This document shows positions 36,377-44,946 of a DNA stretch of 64,000 nucleotides, one piece after another. The position numbers and the translations under genes were made by a program. The stretch lies in the NCBI GenBank assembly GCA_945860375.1, contig CAMAQR010000008.1, forward strand, positions 43,424-107,423, read 5' to 3'. The notes under the pieces were generated by a model, which saw nothing but the letters and a program-made list of their open reading frames with translations, did not search any database and was not told the origin of the DNA. Within the stretch, counting starts at the first letter, position 1. Each line of letters begins with the position of its first letter. The stretch is from Pseudorhodobacter antarcticus. Lineage in GTDB: Bacteria > Pseudomonadota > Alphaproteobacteria > Rhodobacterales > Rhodobacteraceae.

Positions 36377-37201
36377 ATGGACGATCTGAGCCGCGTTGGG
36401 ACGGCACCCGCCTCGGTGGAAGCGTTTCGGGACCGTCTGGCGCAGATTGCCGATGGTCTGCCCCGACGCTTGCGACAATGCGCCGAATTCATTGTCGCCA
36501 ACACTGACAGGATTGCGGTTTCAACCGTGGCCGAACTTGCGGCGGGCGCCGATGTGCCGCCCTCTGCCCTGATGCGGTTTTGTCAGATTTTGGGGTTTTC
36601 CGGCTTTTCGGACATGCAAAAGCTGTTCCGCGACGCCTATGCGCCCGGCTGGCCGGACTATGCGACACGGTTGAAAAACCTGAAAGAGCGCGGCGCTGGC
36701 AGCCCTTCTGCCTTGTTGGGCGAGCTCATCGAAGCGGGTCGGTTGTCGTTGGAGGCTTTGGCAAAATCGACGGATGAGGCGGCCTTGGCGCAGGCGGTTG
36801 CAGTGCTGGCCCGCGCTGACACTGTGCATCTTGTGGGTTTGCGGCGCGCTTTTCCGGTGGCCACATACCTCGCCTATGTCTTTGAAAAAATGGCTGTCCC
36901 GGCAATGTTGCATGATGGTGTTGGTAAGTTGGATCACCGCTTTGCCCTGCGCGCCAATGATGCCGTGCTGGCCATCACCTTCGCACCCTATTCGGAAGAA
37001 ACCATCGCGCTGGCGCAGGATGCCCGCGACCGAGGCCTGCCGGTGGTGGCCTTGACCGATCGTCTGACCAGCCCATTGGCCCGCGTGGCCGATGCCGTGC
37101 TGACGGTGCCAGAGGTGGATTTCGGCGCGTTCCGTTCGCTTTCCGCCACCATTGCGATGGCGATCACTCTGGCGGTCGCGGTCGGGTCTGCGCGCGGCTG
37201 A
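36377..37201 (+). CDS. MurR/RpiR-family regulator, probable IolR
   Basis: A 274-residue regulator with an N-terminal HTH_6 domain (about 20-90, including A-D-V-P-P-S-A-L-M-R-F-C) and a C-terminal SIS sugar-phosphate-binding domain (about 120-255). RpiR proteins commonly repress sugar catabolic operons and respond to phosphorylated intermediates. It is followed directly by iolC-D-E-B on the same strand, and a shared palindrome lies upstream of both this gene and iolC, so it is very likely the inositol repressor. The start is at 36377; a GTG nine bases earlier is possible. Confidence 0.88.
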   Translation: MDDLSRVGTAPASVEAFRDRLAQIADGLPRRLRQCAEFIVANTDRIAVSTVAELAAGADVPPSALMRFCQILGFSGFSDMQKLFRDAYAPGWPDYATRLKNLKERGAGSPSALLGELIEAGRLSLEALAKSTDEAALAQAVAVLARADTVHLVGLRRAFPVATYLAYVFEKMAVPAMLHDGVGKLDHRFALRANDAVLAITFAPYSEETIALAQDARDRGLPVVALTDRLTSPLARVADAVLTVPEVDFGAFRSLSATIAMAITLAVAVGSARG

Positions 37202-37238
37202 CGCAGGTCACTGAAAGAGCTTTTGTCGGCGAGTAAAA

Positions 37239-37254
37239 TAGAATAAATATTCCA
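37239..37254. promoter_or_regulatory. Operator-like palindrome upstream of iolC
   Basis: TAGAATAAATATTCCA differs at two positions from the reverse complement of the palindrome at 36318-36333 (TGGAACAAATATTCCA). It lies 52 bp before the iolC start and is the expected binding site of the adjacent RpiR regulator. Confidence 0.7.
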
Positions 37255-37305
37255 CAACGGGCAGGCTGAGTCTCGATCTTGGATTGGGGCGGTTGGGGAG
37301 TGGTC

Positions 37306-39207
37306 ATGAAAACGCTGGATGTCATCACGATCGGGCGGTCGTCGGTCGATCTCTACGGCGCGCAAGTGGGCGGGCGGCTGGAGGATATGGGGTCGTTTCA
37401 GAAATACATCGGCGGCTCACCCACCAACATCGCCGCCGGCACCGCGCGTCTGGGTCTGAAATCGGCGTTGATCACGCGGGTTGGCAACGAGCACATGGGC
37501 CGTTTCATTCGCGAAGAACTGGTGCGCGAAGGGGTTGATGTGCGCGGGGTTGTGACCGACCCCGAACGGCTGACAGCTCTAGTGATCCTTGGCATTCGCG
37601 ATGAGACGCAATTCCCGCTGATTTTCTACCGCGAAAACTGCGCCGATATGGCGCTGTGTGAAGACGACATTGATCCTGATTTCATCGCCTCTGCCCGCGC
37701 CGTGATCGCCACCGGCACGCATTTGTCGCACAAAAATACCGAGGCAGCCGTGCTAAAAGCGCTGAAACTGGCCCGCGCGCACGGCACCCAGACCGCGCTG
37801 GACATCGACTATCGCCCAAACCTGTGGGGGCTGGCGGGGCATGGTGATGGCGAGTCCCGCTTCATCGAATCTGCCGCAGTCACCGCCAAGTTGCAGGCCA
37901 GTCTGCACTATTTCGATCTGATTGTTGGCACCGAGGAAGAGTTCCACATCGCAGGCGGCACCACCGATACGATCGCCGCGCTGCGGGCGGTGCGGGCGGT
38001 GTCAAAGGCCACGCTGGTTTGCAAGCGGGGTGCTGCGGGTGCTGCGGCCTTTGAAGGCGCTATTCCGGATTCATTGGACGAAGGCCAGACCGGCCCCGGT
38101 TTCCCGATCGAGGTCTTCAATGTGCTGGGCGCGGGCGATGGCTTTATGTCCGGGTTGACCAAGGGCTGGCTGGATGGAGAAAACTGGCCCATCGCGCTGA
38201 AATACGCCAATGCTTGCGGGGCCTTCGCGGTTTCGCGCCACGGCTGCACGCCCGCCTATCCCAGCCTCGAAGAGCTGAACTTCTTCCTGGAACGCGGCGT
38301 GAAGACCCCGGCCCTGCGCAAGGATGCGGAACTGGAGCAGATTCACTGGTCCACCAACCGCCGCAAGCAATGGTCCGAAGTGCGCGCCTTTGCCTATGAC
38401 CACCGTTCGCAAATGGAGGAAATGCCAGGGGCAACGCGGGAAAATATCGGACGTTTCAAAGAGTTGTGTCTTGAGGCGACTTTGGCCGTGGCGCAGGGCC
38501 GTGATGGTTATGGGCTGCTTTGCGACAACCGTCTGGGCAAGGCCGCGCTGCACAAGGCTTCAGGGCAGGGGCTGTGGATCGGGCGTCCGGTGGAATGGCC
38601 CGGCTCGCGGCCCTTGACGCTGGAACCCGAGATTGGCCCGGATTTTGGCGGCCTGTCGGAATGGGCGCTGGAAAATGTGGTCAAGGTTCTGTGCTTTTGC
38701 CATCCCGATGACAGCGCCGAAATGCAAGCTGCGCAAGAGGCCACCGTCACCCGGCTGTTCCACGCTTGCCGCCGCAACCGATTGGAAATGCTGCTGGAAA
38801 TCATCCCGTCCAAGGTTGGCCCGGTGGATGATCACACCAATGCCAAGCTGATCAGCCGCTTTTACGACATCGGCATTTACCCTGATTGGTGGAAGCTGGA
38901 GCCGATGCAGACCAGCACCGCTTGGGCCGCCACCTGTGATGCCATCACCTCGCGCGACGCCCACACTCAGGGCATCGTCATTCTGGGGCTGGGGCAAACC
39001 GAGGCGGAACTTGCGTCCTCGTTCCGTCTGGCTGCCGATTTTCCGTTGGTGAAGGGCTTCGCCGTCGGGCGCACCATTCACGCCGAAGTGGGGCGCGACT
39101 GGATCGCAGGCCGGATTGACGACGCCACCGCCGTCGCCACAATGGCCGAGAATTACCGCCGCCTGTGCGGCATCTGGGATACCGCCCGCCAAGGAGCAAA
39201 ACCATGA
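37306..39207 (+). CDS. iolC: 5-dehydro-2-deoxygluconokinase fused to a DUF2090 aldolase-like domain
   Basis: A 633-residue fusion. The first 320 residues are a PfkB/ribokinase-type kinase (G-G-S-P-T-N-I-A-A-G near residue 38; G-A-G-D-G-F-M-S-G near 275 with the catalytic Asp) that phosphorylates 2-deoxy-5-keto-gluconate. The remaining 310 residues are DUF2090, a TIM-barrel domain related to class I aldolases, which may carry out the IolJ cleavage to dihydroxyacetone phosphate and malonate semialdehyde. GGGGAG precedes the ATG at 37306. The stop overlaps the iolD start by 4 bp. It is the first structural gene of the operon behind the palindromic operator. Confidence 0.95.
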   Translation: MKTLDVITIGRSSVDLYGAQVGGRLEDMGSFQKYIGGSPTNIAAGTARLGLKSALITRVGNEHMGRFIREELVREGVDVRGVVTDPERLTALVILGIRDETQFPLIFYRENCADMALCEDDIDPDFIASARAVIATGTHLSHKNTEAAVLKALKLARAHGTQTALDIDYRPNLWGLAGHGDGESRFIESAAVTAKLQASLHYFDLIVGTEEEFHIAGGTTDTIAALRAVRAVSKATLVCKRGAAGAAAFEGAIPDSLDEGQTGPGFPIEVFNVLGAGDGFMSGLTKGWLDGENWPIALKYANACGAFAVSRHGCTPAYPSLEELNFFLERGVKTPALRKDAELEQIHWSTNRRKQWSEVRAFAYDHRSQMEEMPGATRENIGRFKELCLEATLAVAQGRDGYGLLCDNRLGKAALHKASGQGLWIGRPVEWPGSRPLTLEPEIGPDFGGLSEWALENVVKVLCFCHPDDSAEMQAAQEATVTRLFHACRRNRLEMLLEIIPSKVGPVDDHTNAKLISRFYDIGIYPDWWKLEPMQTSTAWAATCDAITSRDAHTQGIVILGLGQTEAELASSFRLAADFPLVKGFAVGRTIHAEVGRDWIAGRIDDATAVATMAENYRRLCGIWDTARQGAKP

Positions 39208-41030
39208 CCACGATCCGCCTGACCGCCGCCCAAGCCATGGTGCGTTGGCTTTCCGTGCAGATGACCGAAGACGGTGAGCGCTTCATCGAAGGCATATGGG
39301 CGATTTTCGGCCATGGCAACGTGGCGGGCATCGGTGAGGCGCTGCATGCGCATCGCGATGTGTTCCCGACATGGCGGGGCCACAATGAGCAGACCATGGC
39401 GCATACTGCGATTGCTTATGCCAAGGCGATGAAGCGGCGCCGCGCGATGGCAGTGACAACCTCGATCGGGCCGGGGGCTTTGAATGTGGTGACGGCGGCG
39501 GGCGTGGCTTTTGCCAACCGCCTGCCGCTGCTGATCATTCCGGGCGATGTCTTTGCCAACCGCGCGCCCGATCCGGTGTTGCAGCAATTGGAGGATTTCA
39601 ACGACGGCACCGTCACTGCCAACGATTGCTTCCGCCCGGTGACCCGCTATTTCGACCGCATCATGCGGCCAGAACAGATCATGACGGCCCTGCCACGCGC
39701 AATGCGGGTGATGACCGATCCCGCCGATTGCGGCCCGGTGTGTTTGGCGTTCTGTCAGGATGTGCAAGCCGAGGCTTATGAGTTTCCGGCGGCGTTCTTT
39801 GCGGCCAAGGTCTGGAAAATCCGTCGCCCGCAGGCCGATGCCGAGGAAATAGCGGTAGCGATTGAAGCGATAAAGGCGGCGAAAGCCCCGGTGATCGTGG
39901 CTGGGGGTGGGGTGATTTACTCTGGTGCCGAGGCCGAACTTGCGGGCTTTGCCCGCGCCCACAACATCCCGGTGGTGGAAACGCAGGCTGGCAAATCCTG
40001 CCTCGATTTCGACCATCCGCTGAACTTTGGCCCCGTTGGCGTGACCGGGGCGACAAGCGCCAATAGCGTTTGCGAAAATGCTGATCTGGTGATTGGTGTC
40101 GGCACGCGGTTTCAGGATTTCACCACAGGCTCATGGTCGCTGTTCAAGAACCCGGAGCGGCGGGTGATGTCGATCAATGTGGCGGCCTATGATTCCTATA
40201 AGCATGGCGCGATTAACCTAACGTCAGATGCGAAGATCGCCTTGCAAGTTATTGGTATTGCGTTGAAAGATCAGAAATGGCCCGGCATTTCGGCTTTGCA
40301 GGCCGATTGGGCCGCCACCACCGCCGCGGTCAAAGCCAAACCCGCACATGACAACGCTTTGCCAACCGATATGCAGGTGATCGGGGCGGTGCAGCGTACG
40401 GCTTTGAAATCAACCGTCGTGATGTCAGCCGCGGGCACCATGCCGGGCGAGTTGCACAAAATATGGGATGCACCGGTGGGGGGCTATCATATGGAATACG
40501 GCTTTTCTTGCATGGGCTATGAAATAGCCGGGGCCTTGGGCCTCAAGATGGCGCGGCCAGAGGCAGATGTTGTGTGCATGCTGGGCGATGGCAGCTATAT
40601 GATGGCAAACTCGGAACTGGCGACCGCCGTGATGATGGGGGTGCCGTTTACGGTGGTGATCACCGATAACCGGGGTTTTGGCTGTATCAACCGGCTGCAA
40701 AAGGGCACCGGCGGGGCGGGCTTCAACAATCTTCTGGATGAAAGCTATCACGTCAACCCGAGCCACATCGACTTTGCCGCCCATGCAGGCGCGATGGGCG
40801 CGCAAGCGGTGAAGGTGTCGAATATCGCGGAACTGGAGGCTGCAATCACGGCTGCGAAAGGGGCAAAAATCCCGCATGTGGTGGTGATTGACACCGATCC
40901 ATGGCCCGGCACCGAAAGCGGGGGCACCTGGTGGGAAGTGGGCGTGCCAGAAGTGTCCATGCGTCCGCAAGTGAATGCAGCCCGCGCGAGTTACGAGAAA
41001 AACCAGAAATACCAGCGGCTTGCCGACTGA
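39204..41030 (+). CDS. iolD: 3D-(3,5/4)-trihydroxycyclohexane-1,2-dione hydrolase
   Basis: A thiamine-diphosphate enzyme that opens the ring of the diketo-inositol to 5-deoxyglucuronate. The 608-residue protein has the three-domain layout of the acetolactate synthase family: N-terminal Pyr domain (G-H-G-N-V-A-G-I-G-E near residue 36), central Rossmann-like domain, and C-terminal PP domain with the ThDP motif G-D-G-S-Y-M-M-A-N near residue 460. AAGGAG precedes the ATG, which overlaps the iolC stop (ATGA). An earlier in-frame ATG lies within iolC and lacks a ribosome site. Confidence 0.96.
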   Translation: MTTIRLTAAQAMVRWLSVQMTEDGERFIEGIWAIFGHGNVAGIGEALHAHRDVFPTWRGHNEQTMAHTAIAYAKAMKRRRAMAVTTSIGPGALNVVTAAGVAFANRLPLLIIPGDVFANRAPDPVLQQLEDFNDGTVTANDCFRPVTRYFDRIMRPEQIMTALPRAMRVMTDPADCGPVCLAFCQDVQAEAYEFPAAFFAAKVWKIRRPQADAEEIAVAIEAIKAAKAPVIVAGGGVIYSGAEAELAGFARAHNIPVVETQAGKSCLDFDHPLNFGPVGVTGATSANSVCENADLVIGVGTRFQDFTTGSWSLFKNPERRVMSINVAAYDSYKHGAINLTSDAKIALQVIGIALKDQKWPGISALQADWAATTAAVKAKPAHDNALPTDMQVIGAVQRTALKSTVVMSAAGTMPGELHKIWDAPVGGYHMEYGFSCMGYEIAGALGLKMARPEADVVCMLGDGSYMMANSELATAVMMGVPFTVVITDNRGFGCINRLQKGTGGAGFNNLLDESYHVNPSHIDFAAHAGAMGAQAVKVSNIAELEAAITAAKGAKIPHVVVIDTDPWPGTESGGTWWEVGVPEVSMRPQVNAARASYEKNQKYQRLAD

Positions 41031-41048
41031 AGCTGACCAGAGGTAACA

Positions 41049-41945
41049 ATGATTTATTACGGCACCAACCCGATTGCCTGGACCAATGACGACGACCGCA
41101 GTTTGGGCGCGCACATCAGTCTGGAGCAATGCCTGAACGAGGCCGCAGCGATCGGTTTTGACGGCATTGAAAAGGGCCACAAGATGCCCCTGACCGTGGA
41201 CGGGCTGAACGCCCTGTTCGACCCGCGCGGTCTGCACTATATCTCCGGCTGGCATTCGACCAATCTTCTGGTGAATTCGGTTGAAACCGAGAAGGCCGCG
41301 ATGCAGCCTTATCTGGACCTGCTGAAAGGCATGGGATGCAGCGTTATCATCGTGTGTGAGACGTCAAACGCCATCCACGGTGCAGATGACAAGGCGGTGA
41401 ACGACCGCCCGCATTTGCCAGATTGTGAATGGGCAAAGTTCGGGCAAGGCATTGAGGCGCTTGCGGAATTTTCGGCATCTCAGGGCGTGAAGCTGGTTTA
41501 TCACCACCACATGGGCACGATTGTCGAGGCCGAATGGGAGATTGACCGTTTGATGCATGAAACCGGCCCGCACACACATTTGCTGCTGGACACCGGGCAT
41601 TGCTATTACGGCGGCGGCGACCCGGCGCGGGTGGCGAAAAAGCATATGGCGCGGGTGGGCCACATCCACGCCAAAAACGTCCGCCCCGACATCATGCAGC
41701 AGGTGCGCGAACAGGGGTTGTCGTTTCTGGAAGGCGTGCGGCGCGGGTCCTTTACGGTGCCCGGCGATGCCGAGGGGGCAGTGGATTTCCACGGCGTGCT
41801 GGAGGTGGCCGCCGCGCATGGCTATCAAGGCTGGCTGGTGATTGAGGCCGAGCAAGACCCATCAGTGCGAATTCCGTATGAGTATCAGAGTCTTGGGTTG
41901 CGCAGTCTGAAAGCCTTTGCGAAGCGGGCGGGCTTGGACAAGTGA
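41049..41945 (+). CDS. iolE: inosose dehydratase (2-keto-myo-inositol dehydratase)
   Basis: Dehydrates 2-keto-myo-inositol to the trihydroxycyclohexanedione used by IolD. The 298-residue protein is an AP-endonuclease-2/xylose isomerase-like TIM barrel with metal-binding motifs such as G-F-D-G-I-E-K-G-H (about 38), Y-H-H-H-M-G-T (about 155), [10 protein letters not shown] (about 180), G-H-I-H-A-K (about 205) and V-I-E-A-E-Q-D-P near the end. AGAGGTAACA precedes the ATG. It follows iolD by 18 bp. The reading order C-D-E-B fits one polycistronic mRNA. Confidence 0.96.
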   Translation: MIYYGTNPIAWTNDDDRSLGAHISLEQCLNEAAAIGFDGIEKGHKMPLTVDGLNALFDPRGLHYISGWHSTNLLVNSVETEKAAMQPYLDLLKGMGCSVIIVCETSNAIHGADDKAVNDRPHLPDCEWAKFGQGIEALAEFSASQGVKLVYHHHMGTIVEAEWEIDRLMHETGPHTHLLLDTGHCYYGGGDPARVAKKHMARVGHIHAKNVRPDIMQQVREQGLSFLEGVRRGSFTVPGDAEGAVDFHGVLEVAAAHGYQGWLVIEAEQDPSVRIPYEYQSLGLRSLKAFAKRAGLDK

Positions 41946-41951
41946 CAAAGG

Positions 41952-42000
41952 CCGGGGGGCCGACCCCCCGGACCCCCCGGGATATTTTCACCAAGATGAA
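41952..42000. repeat. GC-rich hairpin joined to a palindrome-family half-site (element D)
   Basis: CCGGGGGG (41952-41959) and CCCCCCGG (41964-41971) form an 8-bp stem, followed at once by CCCCCCGGGATATTTTCACC and then AAGATGAA, the same core as element A. It occupies the gap between iolE and iolB, inside an operon rather than at its end, so it may modulate downstream expression. Confidence 0.8.
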
Positions 42001-42010
42001 CGAGGCAAAG

Positions 42011-42826
42011 ATGGCCGACCTTTTGCGCAAACCGACCGGCACCACGGGCAAGGTGCATGACATCACCCCCGAAAGCGCAGGGTGGGGCTATGTTGGCTTT
42101 GGCCTGTATCGGCTGGAGGCGGGGCAGTCGGTGGCCGAGGCAACGGGGGACCGCGAGGTTATTCTGGTGCTGGTCGAGGGCAAAGCGCAGATCACCGCCT
42201 CTGGGCAGGATTGGGGCATCCTTGGCGACCGCATGGATGTGTTTGAAAAAACCCCGCCGCATTGCCTTTATGTGCCCAATGCCAGCGCCTGGGCGGCCAG
42301 GGCCACCACGGATTGCACCTTGGCAGTGTGTTCTGCTCCGGGACGATCGGGGCATCTGGCGACGCGTCTGGGGCCGGATGGCATCACCTTGACCCAGCGC
42401 GGAACTGGCGCAAACACGCGCTTTATCAATAACATCGCCATGGAAGGGCTGGATGTGGCCGACAGTTTGTTGGTGACGGAAGTCTTCACGCCGCAGGGCA
42501 ACTGGTCGTCCTATCCAAGCCACCGCCACGACGAGGATGATTTCCCCCGTATGACCTATCTGGAGGAAACCTATTACATGCGGCTGAACCCTCCGCAGGG
42601 CTATGGCATTCAACGGGTTTACACCGAGGATGGGTCCTTGGATGAAACCATGGCGGTGAAAAATCACGATGTGACGCTGGTCCCAAAGGGGCATCATCCC
42701 TGTGGGGTGCCGTATGGCTATGAGATGTATTACCTGAACGTCATGGCCGGACCACGTCGCAACTGGCGCTTTCAGAACGATCCTGATCACGACTGGATTT
42801 ACCAGCGCGACAATCCTGCGGTGTGA
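42011..42826 (+). CDS. iolB: 5-deoxy-glucuronate isomerase
   Basis: Isomerises 5-deoxy-glucuronate to 2-deoxy-5-keto-gluconate, the substrate of IolC. The 271-residue protein has the two-cupin form of the IolB family, with H-R-H-D-E-D-D-F-P-R near residue 172, E-E-T-Y-Y-M-R-L-N-P after it, and P-K-G-H-H-P-C near 225. GAGG 5 nt before the ATG at 42011 sets the start; two ATGs upstream, one created by the repeat sequence AAGATGAA, are in frame but lack a ribosome site. It is the last gene of the iol cluster; no iolG or iolA follows. Confidence 0.95.
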   Translation: MADLLRKPTGTTGKVHDITPESAGWGYVGFGLYRLEAGQSVAEATGDREVILVLVEGKAQITASGQDWGILGDRMDVFEKTPPHCLYVPNASAWAARATTDCTLAVCSAPGRSGHLATRLGPDGITLTQRGTGANTRFINNIAMEGLDVADSLLVTEVFTPQGNWSSYPSHRHDEDDFPRMTYLEETYYMRLNPPQGYGIQRVYTEDGSLDETMAVKNHDVTLVPKGHHPCGVPYGYEMYYLNVMAGPRRNWRFQNDPDHDWIYQRDNPAV

Positions 42827-42848
42827 CTTCGCTTGCGGCTATATCGCG

Positions 42849-43193
42849 CTAGATCAGTGTCAGCAGCGACCCCGGCCCCAAGGCCTGCAACTCGGCCTCG
42901 ATCAGGTCGGGACGCGGCACGCCTTGGCACAACACCAGAATGCGGCCCCGGTAATGCAGGCTTTCCAGCCGTTCAACCAAGGCGAAAGCATCGCCTGCGG
43001 CCAGATCGCTGCCAAACAGCGCACAGAGAATCAAATCCGGTGCGAGGCGGCGCAGTGTGACGGCGTCTAGGGCCGAAAGGGCAACGTAGGGCACCCTTTG
43101 CTCACCACCAGCCACGCAGCCTGTGCCAAGGCCAACCACCAAAAGACCTTCGGTTTTTGGCAGCACGGGGGATTGAACGGCACCCATTGCCAT
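42849..43193 (-). CDS. hypothetical protein, receiver-like
   Basis: A 114-residue cytoplasmic protein with alternating strands and helices (G-L-L-V-V-G-L-G; D-L-I-L-C-A-L-F-G-S-D; R-I-L-V-L-C-Q-G), a pattern reminiscent of a degenerate response-regulator receiver, without the acidic pocket and phospho-Asp in clear form. The Met at 43193 was chosen; the frame extends to a TTG at 43247. It lies between iolB and the divergent phoR gene. No function can be given. Confidence 0.6.
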   Translation of the reverse strand: MAMGAVQSPVLPKTEGLLVVGLGTGCVAGGEQRVPYVALSALDAVTLRRLAPDLILCALFGSDLAAGDAFALVERLESLHYRGRILVLCQGVPRPDLIEAELQALGPGSLLTLI

Positions 43194-43382
43194 GAGGTAC
43201 TCACTCCGTTCCAAGGTGGCATCTGATGTGTGGCTTTGGATGCGCAACCAAGGGCGGAAATAAAATTTGGCGCGTATCTTGATGGTTACATTGCTGTGTC
43301 ACAAGCTTCAAGCCAGAACTGGCATGATCGCCGCGTGATGGTTAACGTGGCAAGCAGCCGCTTAAAAAAAGGGTCCTGTCCT

Positions 43383-44402
43383 ATGCCACAAATCAGCGCC
43401 GTTCTGGCGGGTATCCCGATGCCTGCACTGATGATTGACCGCGACGCGCGCATCATCGCTGCCAACCTCGGGGCTTTGGACCTGCTTGGAGAGGCGGCTT
43501 TGGGGCGGCATCACGGCTTGACGCTGCGCCAACCCGAGCTGCTGGCGGCCATTGCAACTGCGCTGGAAGGCCGGGCCGGTCGGGTGCGCCAAGTGCGTCC
43601 CGGTCCCGCGCATGACCAGATCCATGAAGTCATTGTGACACCTTTGCCAGAGGGCGTGCTTTGCGCGTTTCAGGATCTGTCAGCGTTGGAGCAGATGGAT
43701 CTGATGCGCCGCGATTTTGTCGCCAATGTCAGCCATGAATTGCGCACACCGCTGACGGCGCTGTTGGGGTTTATTGAGACATTGCAAGGCGCGGCGCGCA
43801 ATGACCCGGTGGCAAGGGATCGATTTTTGACCATCATGGCCGCCGAAGCCGGGCGGATGAACCGGTTGGTGGCGGATTTGCTGCATTTGAGCCGGGTCGA
43901 GTCCGAAGAACGCATTCGCCCGCAGGACAGCACCGATATTGCCGGGCTGATCCGTTCGGTTGCCGCCACCTTGAAGCCGATGGCCGAAGCCGGGCGGGTC
44001 ACGATCCGGCTTGTGGGGGCGCAATCGGAACAGATGTTGCGGGCTGACCGCGATCAGATGACGCAAGTCTTGACCAACCTGATTGAAAACGCAGTGAAAT
44101 ATGGCAGCCCTCCGGGGGCCGAGGTTTTGGTGGAACTGCGTTCCGAAATGGGCCCGCGCGGGCCGCAGTTGCGTCTGACGGTGCAGGATCAGGGTGAGGG
44201 CATTGACGAGATACACTTGCCGCGTCTGACAGAACGTTTCTACCGGGTTGATGGCCACCGATCGCGTGAAAAAGGGGGCACGGGTCTTGGTCTTGCCATC
44301 GTCAAGCACATTGTCAACCGTCATCGCGGGCGCTTGGTCATCGCGAGTGGAAAGGGCAAGGGCAGCCGATTCGAAGTGGTTCTTCCGCTGGACCGGGTTT
44401 AG
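43383..44402 (+). CDS. phoR: phosphate regulon sensor histidine kinase
   Basis: A 339-residue kinase with a PAS domain (about 8-90), the HisKA H-box F-V-A-N-V-S-H-E-L-R-T-P (phospho-acceptor His near 118) and a HATPase domain (N-box L-I-E-N-A-V-K-Y; G-box G-G-T-G-L-G-L-A-I-V). It lacks the N-terminal membrane segments of enterobacterial PhoR and may be soluble. Its partner phoB lies downstream, separated by a damaged pst segment, pstB and phoU. AAGGG lies about 11 nt before the chosen ATG; an ATG at 43338 is an alternative. Confidence 0.9.
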   Translation: MPQISAVLAGIPMPALMIDRDARIIAANLGALDLLGEAALGRHHGLTLRQPELLAAIATALEGRAGRVRQVRPGPAHDQIHEVIVTPLPEGVLCAFQDLSALEQMDLMRRDFVANVSHELRTPLTALLGFIETLQGAARNDPVARDRFLTIMAAEAGRMNRLVADLLHLSRVESEERIRPQDSTDIAGLIRSVAATLKPMAEAGRVTIRLVGAQSEQMLRADRDQMTQVLTNLIENAVKYGSPPGAEVLVELRSEMGPRGPQLRLTVQDQGEGIDEIHLPRLTERFYRVDGHRSREKGGTGLGLAIVKHIVNRHRGRLVIASGKGKGSRFEVVLPLDRV

Positions 44403-44520
44403 ATTGCTGGCTCTGTGTCCGGTGTCTGTCCAGCACATCTTGGTGCAGATTTGCGCGTTGCGGCAGGCACCGCCTTGGATCAGATCGCGACACTCATGTG
44501 CCAAAGGGTAAGCCCGGCCC

Positions 44521-44560
44521 ATGTCATAAATCTGTTATGAAACTGTCGTAAAACTGCAGG
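44521..44560 (+). promoter_or_regulatory. Tandem Pho boxes
   Basis: ATGTCAT, CTGTTAT and CTGTCGT followed by CTGCAGG lie with their CTG triplets 11 bp apart (44532, 44543, 44554), each separated by an A-rich tetramer. This is the direct-repeat pattern of PhoB-binding sites. They sit about 75 bp before a start-like leader at 44634, exactly where the promoter of pstS would be. Confidence 0.85.
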
Positions 44561-44633
44561 CAAGCGGTCGTAGACGGAAGCTGCGAAGGGTTGGTCGACC
44601 GGTCTGCTCTCACAAGATTGACAGGAGAGACGG

Positions 44634-44937
44634 ATGTCTCTGATGAAACGGCCCGGATCAACAATCGATATTCTTGCTGCAAGCCGCTTTTGTGCTTTGG
44701 CGACCTTCCTTTTGCCAAACTGTTGCTGTTCCACTGGGCCACATTACGCCGCGATCGTTTCACAGGCTTAACGTGGTGCCGCTGTCGATCCCCAATGCAG
44801 CCCTTGGCTTTTTGCAGATTCATGACTGGACCCGGCCCAACAATCCGGGTTTGGGTGACTGGCATCGGGGGCGATCTGCGAATGTGACAAGTGCCGCGGC
44901 AATGCGGCTGAGCCGAATCATTGAACGCCGTTGGTAA
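44634..44937 (+). pseudogene. Remnant of the pstS-pstC-pstA segment
   Basis: AGGAG at 44623-44627 precedes the ATG at 44634, which opens a 45-codon frame (M-S-L-M-K-R-P) ending at TAA 44769-44771, a plausible pstS start that loses meaning after a few residues. At the other end, the frame closing at 44937 reads S-A-A-A-M-R-L-S-R-I-I-E-R-R-W, which resembles PstA C-termini (typically ending F-E-R-R-W). Nothing like PstC or the rest of PstS/PstA is present in the 300 bp between. The order Pho box, pstS start, pstA end, pstB is best explained by a large internal deletion with later drift. Confidence 0.6.
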
Positions 44938-44946
44938 GAGGGTGAC

